From Oribacterium sp. KHPX15 (lineage in GTDB: Bacteria; Bacillota; Clostridia; Lachnospirales; Lachnospiraceae): a stretch of 64,000 nucleotides of DNA. The notes beneath the pieces are model-generated. The model worked only from the letters and a program-made list of their open reading frames with translations. It was not told the origin of the DNA and did no database searches. A program made the translations under genes and the position numbers. Numbering within the stretch: position 1 is the first letter of the stretch; every line of letters starts with the position of its first letter. The stretch lies in the NCBI RefSeq assembly GCF_900107835.1, contig NZ_FNRG01000001.1, positions 186,001 through 250,000 on the forward strand. Reading direction: 5' to 3'. Shown piece after piece: positions 1 through 9,035 of this stretch.

Positions 1-1
1 T

Positions 2-124
2 CTTGTATTCTTCTCAAGACCTATCGGCTGGGTTATCTGGGTACTTATAATCGCATCCATCGTTTATGCAGTTATGGATGACCGTAAGCAGAAGGCTAGG
101 AAAAAGGCTGAAGCAGCAGGCTGA
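2..124 (+). CDS. TctA-family permease, C-terminal fragment
   Basis: Only the last 40 residues are in the window; the gene begins before base 1. The fragment carries an FFSRPIGW motif followed by a hydrophobic helix and a short basic tail. The same FF(S/T)RPI segment followed by a last helix occurs near the C-terminus of the two complete TctA proteins at 9508 and 32039, so I read this as the end of a third tripartite tricarboxylate transporter large permease. It lies on the same strand as glucarate dehydratase (1668), which fits uptake of an aldarate, but a terminator and one unrelated gene lie between. Assignment rests on a short match. Confidence 0.6.
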   Translation, partial: LVFFSRPIGWVIWVLIIASIVYAVMDDRKQKARKKAEAAG

Positions 125-198
125 TAATGCGGACTGCAGGCTATTTGAAATAATGCCTTAGTGCATACAATTATTTAAAAATTGCTTTTGATTAATTA

Positions 199-233
199 GG
201 GGATGCGCTTAGGGCGTATCCCCGATTTTTTAT
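199..233 (+). terminator. Rho-independent terminator after the TctA fragment
   Basis: A 10-bp stem (GGGGATGCGC with GCGTATCCCC, one G-T pair) and a 5-nt loop is followed by GATTTTTTA. It closes the upstream transport operon. The rest of 125-463 shows no gene; an AGGAG ribosome binding site precedes the next start. Confidence 0.8.
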
Positions 234-463
234 AGACATACATGAGACCCTGCCCCGTCTTACCTTTACCAACACACCAATGTACCACTGGTTGAATTGT
301 CACGAATCTGTTATATCAATAATCGTACAAGAAACAAAAAGTTGTTTTATTGCAGACTTTAATGAGTATAATTGATAAGTGACTGTCAGATAAGTTGATA
401 TATTCAAAAGTATGTCATTCAAAGTAGAAAAGACCGTTTTTCGGTGGGATATCAGGAGAAATA

Positions 464-1447
464 ATGAAAAGAGTAAAGTTTGAAACATTAACTGATACAG
501 TAAAAGATCTTCAGGAACAGCATAAGAGTTTTAAGTTCAGAGCCTTCGGACTTATCGGAATTCTCATTATCGCTGTAATAGCCATAATAGTAAAGAAATA
601 CTACGTGAGCTTCGGACTTCTTGTTGCTGCCGTTGCTTATCACCTTTTTTATTTGAGACCCTTTGAAAAACAGTATATATCCAACGTAAATGAAGCCAAT
701 ATTCTTTTAACTGTCGGGAGGTTTCTGGGAACCGAAGAGGTAAAGAATAAAGGGACTGAACATCTGACAAGAAAGGAGCTTGAAGAGGCACAGCTTGTTC
801 CTGTACTTCAGAGAGAGGACGGAGTATCATTCTATGAATCGGTACATGGAGAATATCATGGAATGAAGGTTACTGTTTCAGATGTAGTCATTAGCGAAGA
901 TTTTAAACTAAAGGATAACGGTACAAAGGGCAGGAACAGAGTATTCCAGAATTGCGGATGCTGGACACATATTGAGCTTCCGAAGGATACCGGTTACAAT
1001 TTCAGATTATTTGAAGACAATGCCGTACCAACTGTTATGCAGCAGAAATTCTATGAAGAACAGAATAATCTGAATAAGATACCTTCCGGGGATGTTGGTC
1101 TTGCAGGAAACTATTATCTGTATGTCGGAAGCTGTGATAAAGCTGTGGGAGATACCGATGAAGATAATGCTGACAATAAAAATAATGCTATAGAAGATGA
1201 AACAACATTGACAAAATCGGAAAAAATGCCTCCTGAAAAATTTATCGTGAGATATGAAGATCTTGACAAATATACTCCCGGTAATACAGCTGTAAGTGTA
1301 CGAGGTAATGTTATGGACGTTTACATTCGCAGCAGATTCCTTGCGATGGCAGTATCTACAAGTGCCGCACCTACAGAAAAGAGCATAACTTTTGATCCGT
1401 ATCCGGAACTTAAAATGATTCTGGAACTTGCCGGGATTCTGAGTTAA
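464..1447 (+). CDS. Membrane-anchored protein of unknown function (DUF3137-like resemblance)
   Basis: The protein has 327 residues. Residues about 27-65 form two closely spaced hydrophobic helices ending in LRPFEK, so it is anchored near the N-terminus with a large soluble part. The soluble part contains a YESVHGEYHG segment followed by beta-rich sequence and a G-W-T-H-I-E-L-P motif, which resembles DUF3137-type proteins, though I cannot verify this. An acidic low-complexity linker occurs around residues 225-245. The start is supported by a CAGGAG site 8 bases upstream. It is a single-gene unit between two terminators, so context gives no function. Confidence 0.6.
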   Translation: MKRVKFETLTDTVKDLQEQHKSFKFRAFGLIGILIIAVIAIIVKKYYVSFGLLVAAVAYHLFYLRPFEKQYISNVNEANILLTVGRFLGTEEVKNKGTEHLTRKELEEAQLVPVLQREDGVSFYESVHGEYHGMKVTVSDVVISEDFKLKDNGTKGRNRVFQNCGCWTHIELPKDTGYNFRLFEDNAVPTVMQQKFYEEQNNLNKIPSGDVGLAGNYYLYVGSCDKAVGDTDEDNADNKNNAIEDETTLTKSEKMPPEKFIVRYEDLDKYTPGNTAVSVRGNVMDVYIRSRFLAMAVSTSAAPTEKSITFDPYPELKMILELAGILS

Positions 1448-1454
1448 ATCATTT

Positions 1455-1531
1455 AAAACAAAACCCGTATATAAGAACTGCTTAATCATGTATTAGTATT
1501 AAGAGTTTTACATCGGGTTTTGTTTTTTTTA
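1455..1531 (+). terminator. Terminator with long loop
   Basis: AAAACAAAACCCG pairs with CGGGTTTTGTTTT across a loop of about 46 bases and is followed by further T residues. It sits just after the stop codon of the 464-1447 gene. Confidence 0.65.
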
Positions 1532-1667
1532 TTCTAAAACTGCACAGGTATTCAGATTAGTATATTCAAAGGAATCGATGATCTCAATACATGGAGCCGA
1601 CCATTTCTGCATATGTTATTCAGAAATAAACGACGATAATAATGCGTTTATAGAGGGGGTTATTACA

Positions 1668-3017
1668 ATGACTGATTCACCAATTATTACCAAAATGCAG
1701 GTGATTCCTGTTGCGGGATATGACAGCATGATGATGACATTATCAGGTTGTCATGCGCCATGTTTTACTAGAAACTTAGTTATACTTGAGGATAATGCCG
1801 GCCATCAGGGTATCGGCGAGATTCACGGTGGCGACTACACCTGTGACTGCTTAAATGCTGTAAGACCTCTTGTAGAGGGACAGCCCATATCAAAGTATCG
1901 ACAGATCCTTCAGAAAATACATAAGGCTGCAAATCCTTCTGCCGCAGATGACGGAGAGGGCATACAGACACTGGATATTTCAAAGCTTAAGTTTGTAGTA
2001 AAGAGTGAGTGGGCCATCGAGTGTGCCATGCTTGACCTTATGGGACAGTATCTCAATGTTCCCATGTGTGACCTTCTCGGAGAGGGCCAGCAGCGTAAAG
2101 AGGTTGAGATGCTTGGATATCTTTTCTATGTTTCCGACAAGAAGAAGGTTCCTGCAGGAGATATGCAGTATCTTGATGAGAGCAGCAGTCTGGATCCCTG
2201 GTTCCGTTTAAGAAGAGAAGAGATACTTACTCCCGAAAGAATCGTTGAAGAGGCAGAAGCTCTTACAGAGAAGTATGGCTTCAAGAACTTCAAGCTTAAG
2301 GGCGGAGTTCTGGCAGGCGCTGATGAAATGGAGGCCTGCAGAGCACTTAAGAAGCGTTTTCCGAATGCACGTATAAACATTGACCCGAATGGTGCATGGA
2401 GCCTTAAGGAGGCCATCGACCTTTGCAAGGATATGCATAATGTCATCACCTATATGGAGGACCCTTGCGGTCCTGAGGCAGGTTATTCAAGCCGTGAGAT
2501 CATGCGTGAGTTTAAGAATGCAACACAATTCCAGGTGGCTACGAACATGATTGCTACCGACTGGCGTCAGTTCTATCACACTGTAAGTCTCAATGCCTGC
2601 GACATCATCCTTGCGGATCCTCATTTCTGGGGTTTTGACGGTGCTATCCGTATGTCACAGCTTCTGGATTCCTGGGGACTTACATGGGGTGTTCATTCAA
2701 ACAATCACTTTGATATCACCCTTGCTGCATTTGCACAGGTTGGTGCTGCAGCGGTTGGTGCACCTGCTCCTCTGGATACTCACTGGATCTGGCAGGATGG
2801 CCAGAATCTCCTGTATGATACACCGCAGATCGTTGACGGTAAGCTTCAGGTTCCTGAGGCACCGGGTCTCGGAGTTCATCTCAACATGGAGAGGGTTATG
2901 GAGGCTAACAAGCTGTACAACAGTCTTCCAAGCCATGACAGAGATGATGCGAAGTCAATGCAGTATTTGATTCCCGGATGGAAATACGATCATAAGAAGC
3001 CTTGTCTTGTGAGATGA
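1668..3017 (+). CDS. gudD: Glucarate dehydratase
   Basis: This enolase-superfamily enzyme dehydrates D-glucarate (and usually L-idarate) to 5-dehydro-4-deoxy-D-glucarate in the cytoplasm. The 449-residue length matches the family (446 in E. coli) and near-identical segments run end to end, including MQVIPVAG near the N-terminus and MQYLIPGW near the C-terminus. Visible catalytic elements are the F-K-L-K pair (K209, K211), D239 in DPNGAW, E264 in the MEDP motif, N293 in ATNMIATDWR and H343 in GVHSNNHFD. An in-frame ATG exists 90 bases upstream, but the start at 1668 follows a GAGGGGG ribosome binding site and aligns with the family N-terminus. It is the entry step for the GarR and glycerate kinase steps further along. 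Confidence 0.96.
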   Translation: MTDSPIITKMQVIPVAGYDSMMMTLSGCHAPCFTRNLVILEDNAGHQGIGEIHGGDYTCDCLNAVRPLVEGQPISKYRQILQKIHKAANPSAADDGEGIQTLDISKLKFVVKSEWAIECAMLDLMGQYLNVPMCDLLGEGQQRKEVEMLGYLFYVSDKKKVPAGDMQYLDESSSLDPWFRLRREEILTPERIVEEAEALTEKYGFKNFKLKGGVLAGADEMEACRALKKRFPNARINIDPNGAWSLKEAIDLCKDMHNVITYMEDPCGPEAGYSSREIMREFKNATQFQVATNMIATDWRQFYHTVSLNACDIILADPHFWGFDGAIRMSQLLDSWGLTWGVHSNNHFDITLAAFAQVGAAAVGAPAPLDTHWIWQDGQNLLYDTPQIVDGKLQVPEAPGLGVHLNMERVMEANKLYNSLPSHDRDDAKSMQYLIPGWKYDHKKPCLVR

Positions 3018-3022
3018 TTTAG

Positions 3023-3104
3023 GCTTTCTAAGACGGACGAAAAAATGAGTCTTCATGATGACGGGAGTCTGTGGCTTTCCGGACGAAAAAAATGAGTCTT
3101 CATG
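3023..3104 (+). repeat. Imperfect direct repeat after gudD
   Basis: Two copies of GGACGAAAAA(A)TGAGTCTTCATG start at 3035 and 3081, each preceded by GGCTTTC, giving a unit of about 46-50 bases. No coding sense is apparent. Confidence 0.6.
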
Positions 3105-3138
3105 TCAACGCCCCACTGCGTTGAAAGTACATTACGTT

Positions 3139-3194
3139 CAAAAATTCCGTCAGGGATGTACACTTACGTGTTCATCCCTGACGGAATTTTTTAA
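3139..3194. terminator. Bidirectional terminator between convergent genes
   Basis: A long stem (AAAAATTCCGTCAGGGATG with CATCCCTGACGGAATTTTT) around a 14-base loop is flanked by A and T runs, serving gudD on the plus strand and the 3195-3767 gene on the minus strand. Confidence 0.85.
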
Positions 3195-3767
3195 TCAAAA
3201 TGTTTTGAAAATTTCAATTTTAACTTTTTTATCTTTTACTCCGACTTTGATGTCATCTACGATGTTGGCGATTACGGACTTTGACAATTCCTCAAGGGAT
3301 GCGTCAAGGTTCTTGTTTTTTATTGTGGATTTGTAGTCTTTGAGGGACCAGGAAATATCACCGGAGGATTCGTTGTAGCCGCAGTCGAAGGTTTTGACAT
3401 TATCTGCATTGCCGCCTTTTGCAAAGAAACAAAAGAGGGAACCGATCTTGTCCATGATGCCGGAGTCTTCGGAGTTCTCACCGGTGGAAGAAATAGACAG
3501 GAGGTCTTTTTTTGCTTCATCCGGGAGCTCTTTTGCATCAGCCTCAAGTACTATACGGAAATTCCTGTTTTGGTTTTCTGCCCAGAACTTGGCGGTAAAA
3601 TCGCCGGCATTTGCACTTACTATACCAAAGAGTTCTTCTGCCATGAGTCTCAGGTAATGACCGTTTTTATCTGATTTGGTAACGGCATTTGCAAGACCTT
3701 CAATCCTGTTCAGTGCAAGTTGAAGAGAATCACCTTTGTTGTCTACTGTGATCACGTCGGTTTTCAT
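3195..3767 (-). CDS. Hypothetical protein, possible GHKL-like fold
   Basis: A 190-residue cytoplasmic protein with no signal peptide or membrane segment. Residues 15-70 (ALNRIEGLANAV, then LRLMAEELFGIVSAN) have the helix pattern of the first part of anti-sigma-factor serine kinases and GHKL ATPases, and the C-terminal part has alternating strands. However, no clear N-box or G-box is visible, so a role as a kinase is not supported. A perfect AAAGGAGGG ribosome binding site lies upstream of ATG 3767, indicating good translation. It is monocistronic, convergent with gudD. I do not assign a function. Confidence 0.65.
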   Translation of the reverse strand: MKTDVITVDNKGDSLQLALNRIEGLANAVTKSDKNGHYLRLMAEELFGIVSANAGDFTAKFWAENQNRNFRIVLEADAKELPDEAKKDLLSISSTGENSEDSGIMDKIGSLFCFFAKGGNADNVKTFDCGYNESSGDISWSLKDYKSTIKNKNLDASLEELSKSVIANIVDDIKVGVKDKKVKIEIFKTF

Positions 3768-3835
3768 GGAAGCCCTCCTTTATTTAAACAATAACTTAAT
3801 AACTGAATTAGATTATACCATATTGTAGTGCCAAT

Positions 3836-3868
3836 GGTGACGGTTCTCGCCGATGAGAACCGTCACCG
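3836..3868. repeat. Dispersed palindrome, GACGGTTCTC type, copy 1
   Basis: GGTGACGGTTCTC pairs perfectly with GAGAACCGTCACC around CGCCGAT. Related palindromes occur at 6461-6520 and 42378-42416, with a half copy at 63296-63313. No T-run follows, so it is not a classical terminator. Confidence 0.75.
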
Positions 3869-3957
3869 ATGGTTTTCCAATGATTAAATGTTTATAATCT
3901 TTTGGAAATTTGTCGAAGTAAGCACATAGAATAGACCATCTATAAGGAGGGAAATCA

Positions 3958-4893
3958 ATGGATATTCAGTATCTGTTATGGCTTCAGGAACTAAGAAATG
4001 CTTCCGGCGGAGTGTTTGATGAGTTTTTTAACGGTATTTCAAAGGTGGCGGTAGATCTGATGCCATTTTTGCCGTTTTTTATTTTCTGGTGTGTTGACAA
4101 GAAATGGGGATATAGGTTTATCACTACCTTCGGTTTGGCGGGACTTTTGAATGGAATCATCAAACTGACTGTATGTGCGTACCGTCCCTGGATACGTTCC
4201 GATCTCATAGAACCGGCGGGAGATTCCAAGGTTGCCGCCACGGGATACTCCTTTCCCAGTGGACATACTACTGAGGCGACGGCTGTATACGGAACCATTA
4301 CTTTATGGCAAAAAGACGTACGCAGGTGGCTTGCCATATTGGGCGGTGTTCTTATAGCATTGACCGGTTTTTCGCGAAATTTTCTCGGTGTACATACTCC
4401 GCAGGATGTTGTTGTTGGATTTGCTTCTACATTGATCATTATTATTGCAGTTGATAAAGCTAATGAGAAAATAGATGGTGATGAAAAGAAGCTTGACGGG
4501 TTGTCCTTTATTGGTCTTTTGGTGGTTATAGCTGCATTGATTTATATCATGGTGAAGCCGTACCCCATGGATTATGTAGACGGGAAGCTTCTGGTGGATC
4601 CGGCCAAGATGATGAATGATACATTTAAGGCCTGCGGCGCATTTACCGGCTTTTTGGCAGGCAGCTATTTTGAAAGACATTTTATAAAATACGAAATACC
4701 GGAAGGGTCAAAGAATCTGCCGATTTTAGGATTCGTTGGATTCCTGATTACATATTCCTGGAAAGAGTTCTTTGCACCGGCTACAATCGTAGCTGCCCTT
4801 GGCGGTCATTGGGGACACTTTATTGCACGATTTCTAATGTGGTTTTTCGTTGTGGCTGTCTGGCCAATTGTTATAACAAAGAATGCAGATTAA
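3958..4893 (+). CDS. PAP2-family membrane phosphatase
   Basis: A 311-residue polytopic membrane protein with all three phosphatidic acid phosphatase type 2 signature motifs: KX6RP at K69-R76-P77, PSGH at residues 100-103, and SRX5HX3D at S139-R140, H146 and D150. Such enzymes dephosphorylate lipid phosphates or pyrophosphates (undecaprenyl pyrophosphate, phosphatidate) on the outer membrane face. The C-terminal half (about 165-311) adds further hydrophobic helices beyond the minimal domain. The start follows a strong AAGGAGGGAAATCA site. It is a single-gene unit; the lipid substrate cannot be told from sequence. Confidence 0.9.
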   Translation: MDIQYLLWLQELRNASGGVFDEFFNGISKVAVDLMPFLPFFIFWCVDKKWGYRFITTFGLAGLLNGIIKLTVCAYRPWIRSDLIEPAGDSKVAATGYSFPSGHTTEATAVYGTITLWQKDVRRWLAILGGVLIALTGFSRNFLGVHTPQDVVVGFASTLIIIIAVDKANEKIDGDEKKLDGLSFIGLLVVIAALIYIMVKPYPMDYVDGKLLVDPAKMMNDTFKACGAFTGFLAGSYFERHFIKYEIPEGSKNLPILGFVGFLITYSWKEFFAPATIVAALGGHWGHFIARFLMWFFVVAVWPIVITKNAD

Positions 4894-5050
4894 TGCAATT
4901 TACTGATCATAAAAGCTCAGGGACAGGTTGGCATTTGGCTGACCTGTCTTTCTGTTTGAGAAAAAAGACCGGAGTTCATGTATTGGCCTGTCAGGGCCGG
5001 GCTGATCTGTCTCTTTATCGGAGAAAATTGGAAAAAATATCCTATTATTT

Positions 5051-5079
5051 TTCGAAATCGATAAATTTTATGGTATAAT
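5051..5079 (+). promoter_or_regulatory. Putative sigma-A promoter of the phosphofructokinase gene
   Basis: A perfect TATAAT at 5074-5079 lies 17 bases after TTCGAA (a weak -35). It leaves a leader of roughly 45 bases before the start at 5132. Confidence 0.5.
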
Positions 5080-5131
5080 GTACCAATAATAAGTTGCACC
5101 AGGGGAGTGCAGGAAAGGTTGGGGATACCAT

Positions 5132-6391
5132 ATGAGCAAAAAAGTAAAGAGAAATGTTATAGTTGGACAGTCCGGAGGCCCAACAGCGGCCATCAATTCA
5201 TCTCTGGCAGGCGTTTTCAGAACAGCTAAGGACAGAGGTTACAATAAGGTATACGGAATGCTTCACGGTGTTCAGGGACTTTTGGAAGGAAGATACATTG
5301 ATCTCTCAGATCATATCCGTACAGGTCTTGATGCAGAGCTTTTGAAAAGAACTCCATCAGCATATCTCGGATCCTGCAGATATAAGCTTCCTGATATCTA
5401 TGAGAACAAGGAAGTATATGAGAAGATCTTCAAGATTCTCGAAGACCTTGAGATCGACTGCTTCATCTATATCGGTGGTAATGACTCTATGGATACCATC
5501 AAGAAACTTTCCGATTATGCAATCGTAACAGGTTCAGACGTTCGCTTTGTCGGATGTCCAAAGACTATTGATAATGATCTTGCTTTGACAGATCATACTC
5601 CGGGTTATGGTTCAGCAGCCAAGTACATCGGAACCTCTGTAAAGGAAATCATCCGTGACGGATGGAGCCTTGAGACCAGCAAGGGACAGGTAATCGTTGT
5701 TGAGATCATGGGAAGAAATGCAGGCTGGCTCACCGGTGCGGCAGCACTTTCAAAGGGTGAGGACTGTGACGGACCTGATGCTATCTATCTTCCTGAGTTA
5801 CCGTTTGATGTGCCTACATTTGTTCAGAAGTGTAAAGATCTGCTTGCAAAGAAACGTTCTGTTGTAATTGCAGTATCTGAAGGAATTCATACAGCAGACG
5901 GAACCTATATCAGTGAGCTTGGAAATGCTACAGAGTATGTAGATGCATTCGGACACAAGCAGCTTACAGGAACAGCAAGATACCTCTGCAACGTTCTTTC
6001 ACAGGAAATCGGCTGCAAGACACGTTCTATCGAGCTTTCAACACTTCAGAGAGCAGCAAGCCACTGCGCTTCCAGAGTTGATATTCTTGAAGCTTATGAG
6101 GTTGGCGGTGCCGCAATGAAGGCAGCAGACGAAGGCGACAGCGGAAAGATGGTTGTTATCCAGAGACTTTCCGATGATCCATATCAGGCAGGAACAGAAG
6201 TTAAGGATGTTCACAAGATCGCTAATGACGAGCGTCTCGTTCCTAGAAACTGGATCACTGCAGACGGAACATACGTAACCAATGAGTTCATCACTTATGT
6301 TCGTCCTCTTATCCAGGGTGATGTGGGAGCCGTAATGGTAGACGGAATTCCAAGACACCTTTATGTGCCTGGATATCAGGAGCTTCTGTAA
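5132..6391 (+). CDS. pfp: Pyrophosphate-dependent 6-phosphofructokinase
   Basis: A 419-residue glycolytic enzyme that interconverts fructose 6-phosphate and fructose 1,6-bisphosphate. The N-terminal GQSGGPTAAIN loop (12-22), GGNDSMDT (115-122) and PKTIDND (143-149) are typical. The lysine in PKTIDND (K144), where ATP enzymes have glycine, indicates PPi rather than ATP as phosphoryl donor. An N replaces the first D in the common GGDDS motif, as in many clostridial members. It is transcribed alone from its own promoter and ends at a terminator. Use of PPi saves ATP in fermentative metabolism. Donor specificity is inferred from motif only. Confidence 0.93.
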   Translation: MSKKVKRNVIVGQSGGPTAAINSSLAGVFRTAKDRGYNKVYGMLHGVQGLLEGRYIDLSDHIRTGLDAELLKRTPSAYLGSCRYKLPDIYENKEVYEKIFKILEDLEIDCFIYIGGNDSMDTIKKLSDYAIVTGSDVRFVGCPKTIDNDLALTDHTPGYGSAAKYIGTSVKEIIRDGWSLETSKGQVIVVEIMGRNAGWLTGAAALSKGEDCDGPDAIYLPELPFDVPTFVQKCKDLLAKKRSVVIAVSEGIHTADGTYISELGNATEYVDAFGHKQLTGTARYLCNVLSQEIGCKTRSIELSTLQRAASHCASRVDILEAYEVGGAAMKAADEGDSGKMVVIQRLSDDPYQAGTEVKDVHKIANDERLVPRNWITADGTYVTNEFITYVRPLIQGDVGAVMVDGIPRHLYVPGYQELL

Positions 6392-6412
6392 TAGTTTAAC
6401 AAGCATTTTGAC

Positions 6413-6448
6413 ACGGTACTTGATAGTGAATATCAAGTACCGTTTTTT
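6413..6448 (+). terminator. Terminator of the phosphofructokinase gene
   Basis: CGGTACTTGATA pairs with TATCAAGTACCG around a 5-base loop and is followed by TTTTTT. Confidence 0.92.
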
Positions 6449-6460
6449 GACCATCGAAGC

Positions 6461-6520
6461 CATCAGGGACGGTTCTCGCCGGCAGGGACGATTCTCTCCG
6501 GCGAGAACCGTCCCCGATGG
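6461..6520. repeat. Dispersed palindrome, GACGGTTCTC type, copy 2 (extended)
   Basis: CATCAGGGACGGTTCTCGCCGG is mirrored by CCGGCGAGAACCGTCCCCGATG. The loop contains a third, degenerate copy (AGGGACGATTCTCTCC). Arms match copies at 3836 and 42378. Confidence 0.8.
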
Positions 6521-6554
6521 CTGACTGGCAGCCGCTTTCGGACTCCGCACCATT

Positions 6555-7484
6555 TTATACCATGATTATAGACGGACTGGAAATTACCTGCTTCCAAAGC
6601 TCGAAGAGCCGCCTTTCAGGTGTGGTGATATACGTTCCCTTCAGATAGGCCACACACCTCATCCAATTGAGATCCTCTTTTATCCGGAAGTAGACAAGAG
6701 GAAAATTCTCATTCACATAGGACTGAGGAAAGAAAGCAGGTCCCATCTGATTTATTGCCATCTTAAGCACCGTGACAGAACTGCTGGACTCAAAAAGGAT
6801 TTTCGGATGGATGTTATATTCGTTGAAAACCTTATCAAGCATTCCCCGGAGCATGGTTTCATTGGAAGGCATGATGAAATTTTCATCTTTAATAAGGTTA
6901 AGGTCTATAAGAGGCAGAGTTTTCCAGCTTTCGTTTCCTGCAAGATGAGCCAGGGGATGTGAAGATGGAAGACCCAATACCACATGTTCGGGAGCTAAGT
7001 CTATATGTTCAAATGAGGAATTTAAGGGACGTTCCTTGGAATAACTCAGAAAAGCATATTCTGTTTCACGGTGAAGGAGCATCTGCTCCATTTTTGGAAC
7101 TCTTGCACAGGAAAGATTTATAGTGAATTCAGGATATTCCTGATGAAACTGAGGATATATATCTGAAAATGTAGACGCACCCCTCTCCGGTGTACATGCA
7201 ATTGAAATCTCTCCCACAGAGTTTTTTGCACTGTCTCGAATTATTTTATATGTATCACTTTTTATCTTTAAAACATTTTTGGCAGCATTCACATATATAC
7301 GTCCTGCAAAAGTCGGAATCAGCTTATGATAGCGCCTTTCAAAAAGAGGAGTGCCCAGTTCTGCCTCCAGTTTCAGAAGCTGCTGGTTAAGTGCCGACTG
7401 TGTCATATACATTTTTTCAGCCGCTTTTGCGATACTTTCTTCGTTATAAATTGCAATGATGTTTTCTAAAGGTTTCAGATCCAT
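6555..7484 (-). CDS. LysR-family regulator, divergent from tctCBA1
   Basis: A 309-residue LysR-type regulator: winged HTH at residues 1-60 (KMYMTQSALNQQLLKLE recognition region) and a periplasmic-binding-like effector domain at about 90-300. It is transcribed away from the tctC gene at 7896 across a 411-base gap, the classic arrangement for a regulator that controls the neighbouring transporter and its own gene in response to the transported acid or a pathway intermediate. The effector is not known. An HTH_1-type N-terminus also occurs in the regulators at 27788 and 28905. Confidence 0.9.
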   Translation of the reverse strand: MDLKPLENIIAIYNEESIAKAAEKMYMTQSALNQQLLKLEAELGTPLFERRYHKLIPTFAGRIYVNAAKNVLKIKSDTYKIIRDSAKNSVGEISIACTPERGASTFSDIYPQFHQEYPEFTINLSCARVPKMEQMLLHRETEYAFLSYSKERPLNSSFEHIDLAPEHVVLGLPSSHPLAHLAGNESWKTLPLIDLNLIKDENFIMPSNETMLRGMLDKVFNEYNIHPKILFESSSSVTVLKMAINQMGPAFFPQSYVNENFPLVYFRIKEDLNWMRCVAYLKGTYITTPERRLFELWKQVISSPSIIMV

Positions 7485-7895
7485 TCAATTCATTTCCTTA
7501 TCTTTTTAGTTTGCTTTGACATTACAAATTACATAAAAAGGTTTATGCAATTAGCTGATTCATGTCATAAGAGACATGAAAAAGAAGCAATAAATAAACA
7601 TCTTGCACAAAGGCATTGATATTAATTTGTCATTAAAAACAATACATTCCCCAGGATTTTTAATACTGAATGTAAACTTAATATAATTAAGTCTTACAAC
7701 CAATCCTGGTTAAGTTTTACTAAGTTTAATTTCGAAATATACTGATGTCAATAAACAAATGAAGCAGCAAGTTGTTAAAAATAACTAATCTCAGCATTAC
7801 CCTAAATGCATGAGGATTCAGGGTGGTCATACAAAATGATCATCTTGAAAAGTGAAATAAATTGTTAAAGGCTTCATGGATTTCAGGAGGAGAAA
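7485..7895. promoter_or_regulatory. Divergent control region, LysR1 / tctC1
   Basis: This 411-base AT-rich gap has no ORF. It must hold both promoters and the LysR sites. I see a small inverted repeat around 7799-7824 (ACCCTAAATGC / ATTCAGGGT) and a TGATCAT element near 7838, but cannot place a promoter with confidence. An AGGAGG site precedes the 7896 start. Confidence 0.5.
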
Positions 7896-8891
7896 ATGAA
7901 TAAGAAAACATTATTAACCGGCATCGTAATCGCAGCAATGTCAGCAGCACTTATGGGCTGCGGCGCTTCAGGCGGAGCTAAGGCTTCAAGCGAACTTCCA
8001 AAGAGCATCGAAGTTCAGGTACCTGCAAAGGCCGGCGGCGGAACCGATGTTATGGCAAGAACCCTTGGTCAGGAGGTTGCCGCAAAGACAGGTTCCAATG
8101 TTACTATCGTAAACAATACTGATGGTGGCGGAGTTGTTGCCATGGAGACAGTTCGTACAGCAAAGGGCGACGGAGCCAAGATCCTTCAGTATCACACATC
8201 AATGCTTATCAAGTCAGCTACAAAGGTTTATGACAAGACAGCAAATGACGACTTCAAGGTATGGGGCGTAAGCCAGGGTACAGAGAAGGGACAGTACGTT
8301 CTTGTTACTTCAGCTGATTCAGATATGAAGACAATTGAGGATTTCGTAAACAAGGGTAAGTCAGCAGAGATCAAGATGGGTATCGAGACCGGCGGAACAA
8401 CACACGTTATCACAGGTCTTATGGCTAAGGCTTCAGGCGTTCAGGTTAAGTATGTTGAAGCTGGTTCAGATACAGAGAAGCTTACAGCTCTTGTCGGAAA
8501 CACAATCGATGCCTGCATCGTAAACGTTAACCAGGCTAAGCAGTATGTTGAGTCAGGCAAGGCTAATGCACTCGCAGTTATCACAAACGGCGAAGAGGGC
8601 GCAAGATCTTCAGTTCTTCCTGATGTTCCTTCAATGACCGAGTCCGGAATTGACTGCTCATGGGCTTCCTACAACATTTTCGCAGGTCCTAAAGACATGA
8701 ACGAGGACATTGCCAAGAAGCTTTATGATGCATATGCAGAGGCTGCAAAGGCAGATGCTGTTAACGAAGTACTCGAACCTGCAGGTATGGCAATGGAATT
8801 CCTTTCATATGAGGAAGGCCCCAAAAAGCTTGCAGAACAGCAGGCAGACATCAACTCTGTAGTTGAAGAGCTTGGACTTGTTCAGAAATAA
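7896..8891 (+). CDS. tctC: Tripartite tricarboxylate transporter substrate-binding lipoprotein 1
   Basis: A 331-residue Bug-family extracytoplasmic receptor. The N-terminus is a lipoprotein signal peptide with the lipid-modified cysteine at C22 (ALMGC). The mature part begins with the family pattern PAKAGGGTDVMAR, the loop that usually contacts the carboxylate ligand, and contains the GGTTH segment at the domain crossover. It captures an organic acid outside the membrane and delivers it to TctB/TctA encoded immediately downstream. In view of garR and the lyase downstream, the ligand is likely an aldarate such as glucarate or galactarate; this is inferred from context. Confidence 0.93.
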   Translation: MNKKTLLTGIVIAAMSAALMGCGASGGAKASSELPKSIEVQVPAKAGGGTDVMARTLGQEVAAKTGSNVTIVNNTDGGGVVAMETVRTAKGDGAKILQYHTSMLIKSATKVYDKTANDDFKVWGVSQGTEKGQYVLVTSADSDMKTIEDFVNKGKSAEIKMGIETGGTTHVITGLMAKASGVQVKYVEAGSDTEKLTALVGNTIDACIVNVNQAKQYVESGKANALAVITNGEEGARSSVLPDVPSMTESGIDCSWASYNIFAGPKDMNEDIAKKLYDAYAEAAKADAVNEVLEPAGMAMEFLSYEEGPKKLAEQQADINSVVEELGLVQK

Positions 8892-8957
8892 TCAAGTCAC
8901 GTTATAAAGGTTCAGGCCCTGACCGGATACAGGACAAAGGTTTTGAATCGAAACATT

Positions 8958-8997
8958 AGCCCGCATTGCTCATATGAACCATGAGACGATGTGGGCT
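8958..8997 (+). promoter_or_regulatory. Intra-operon hairpin between tctC1 and tctB1
   Basis: AGCCCGCAT and ATGTGGGCT plus an inner CTCAT/ATGAG stem form a stable hairpin without a T-run. It could protect the binding-protein transcript end or attenuate read-through into the permease genes. Similar hairpins occur at 31374 and 48053. Confidence 0.6.
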
Positions 8998-9035
8998 CTA
9001 TTTATGGATAAATCGGCAATAATCAGGAGACAAAA

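Noticed and set aside
1578-1667. Longer glucarate dehydratase N-terminus from ATG 1578
   Set aside because: The family starts at the position of ATG 1668, which has GAGGGGG before it; the added 30 residues match nothing.
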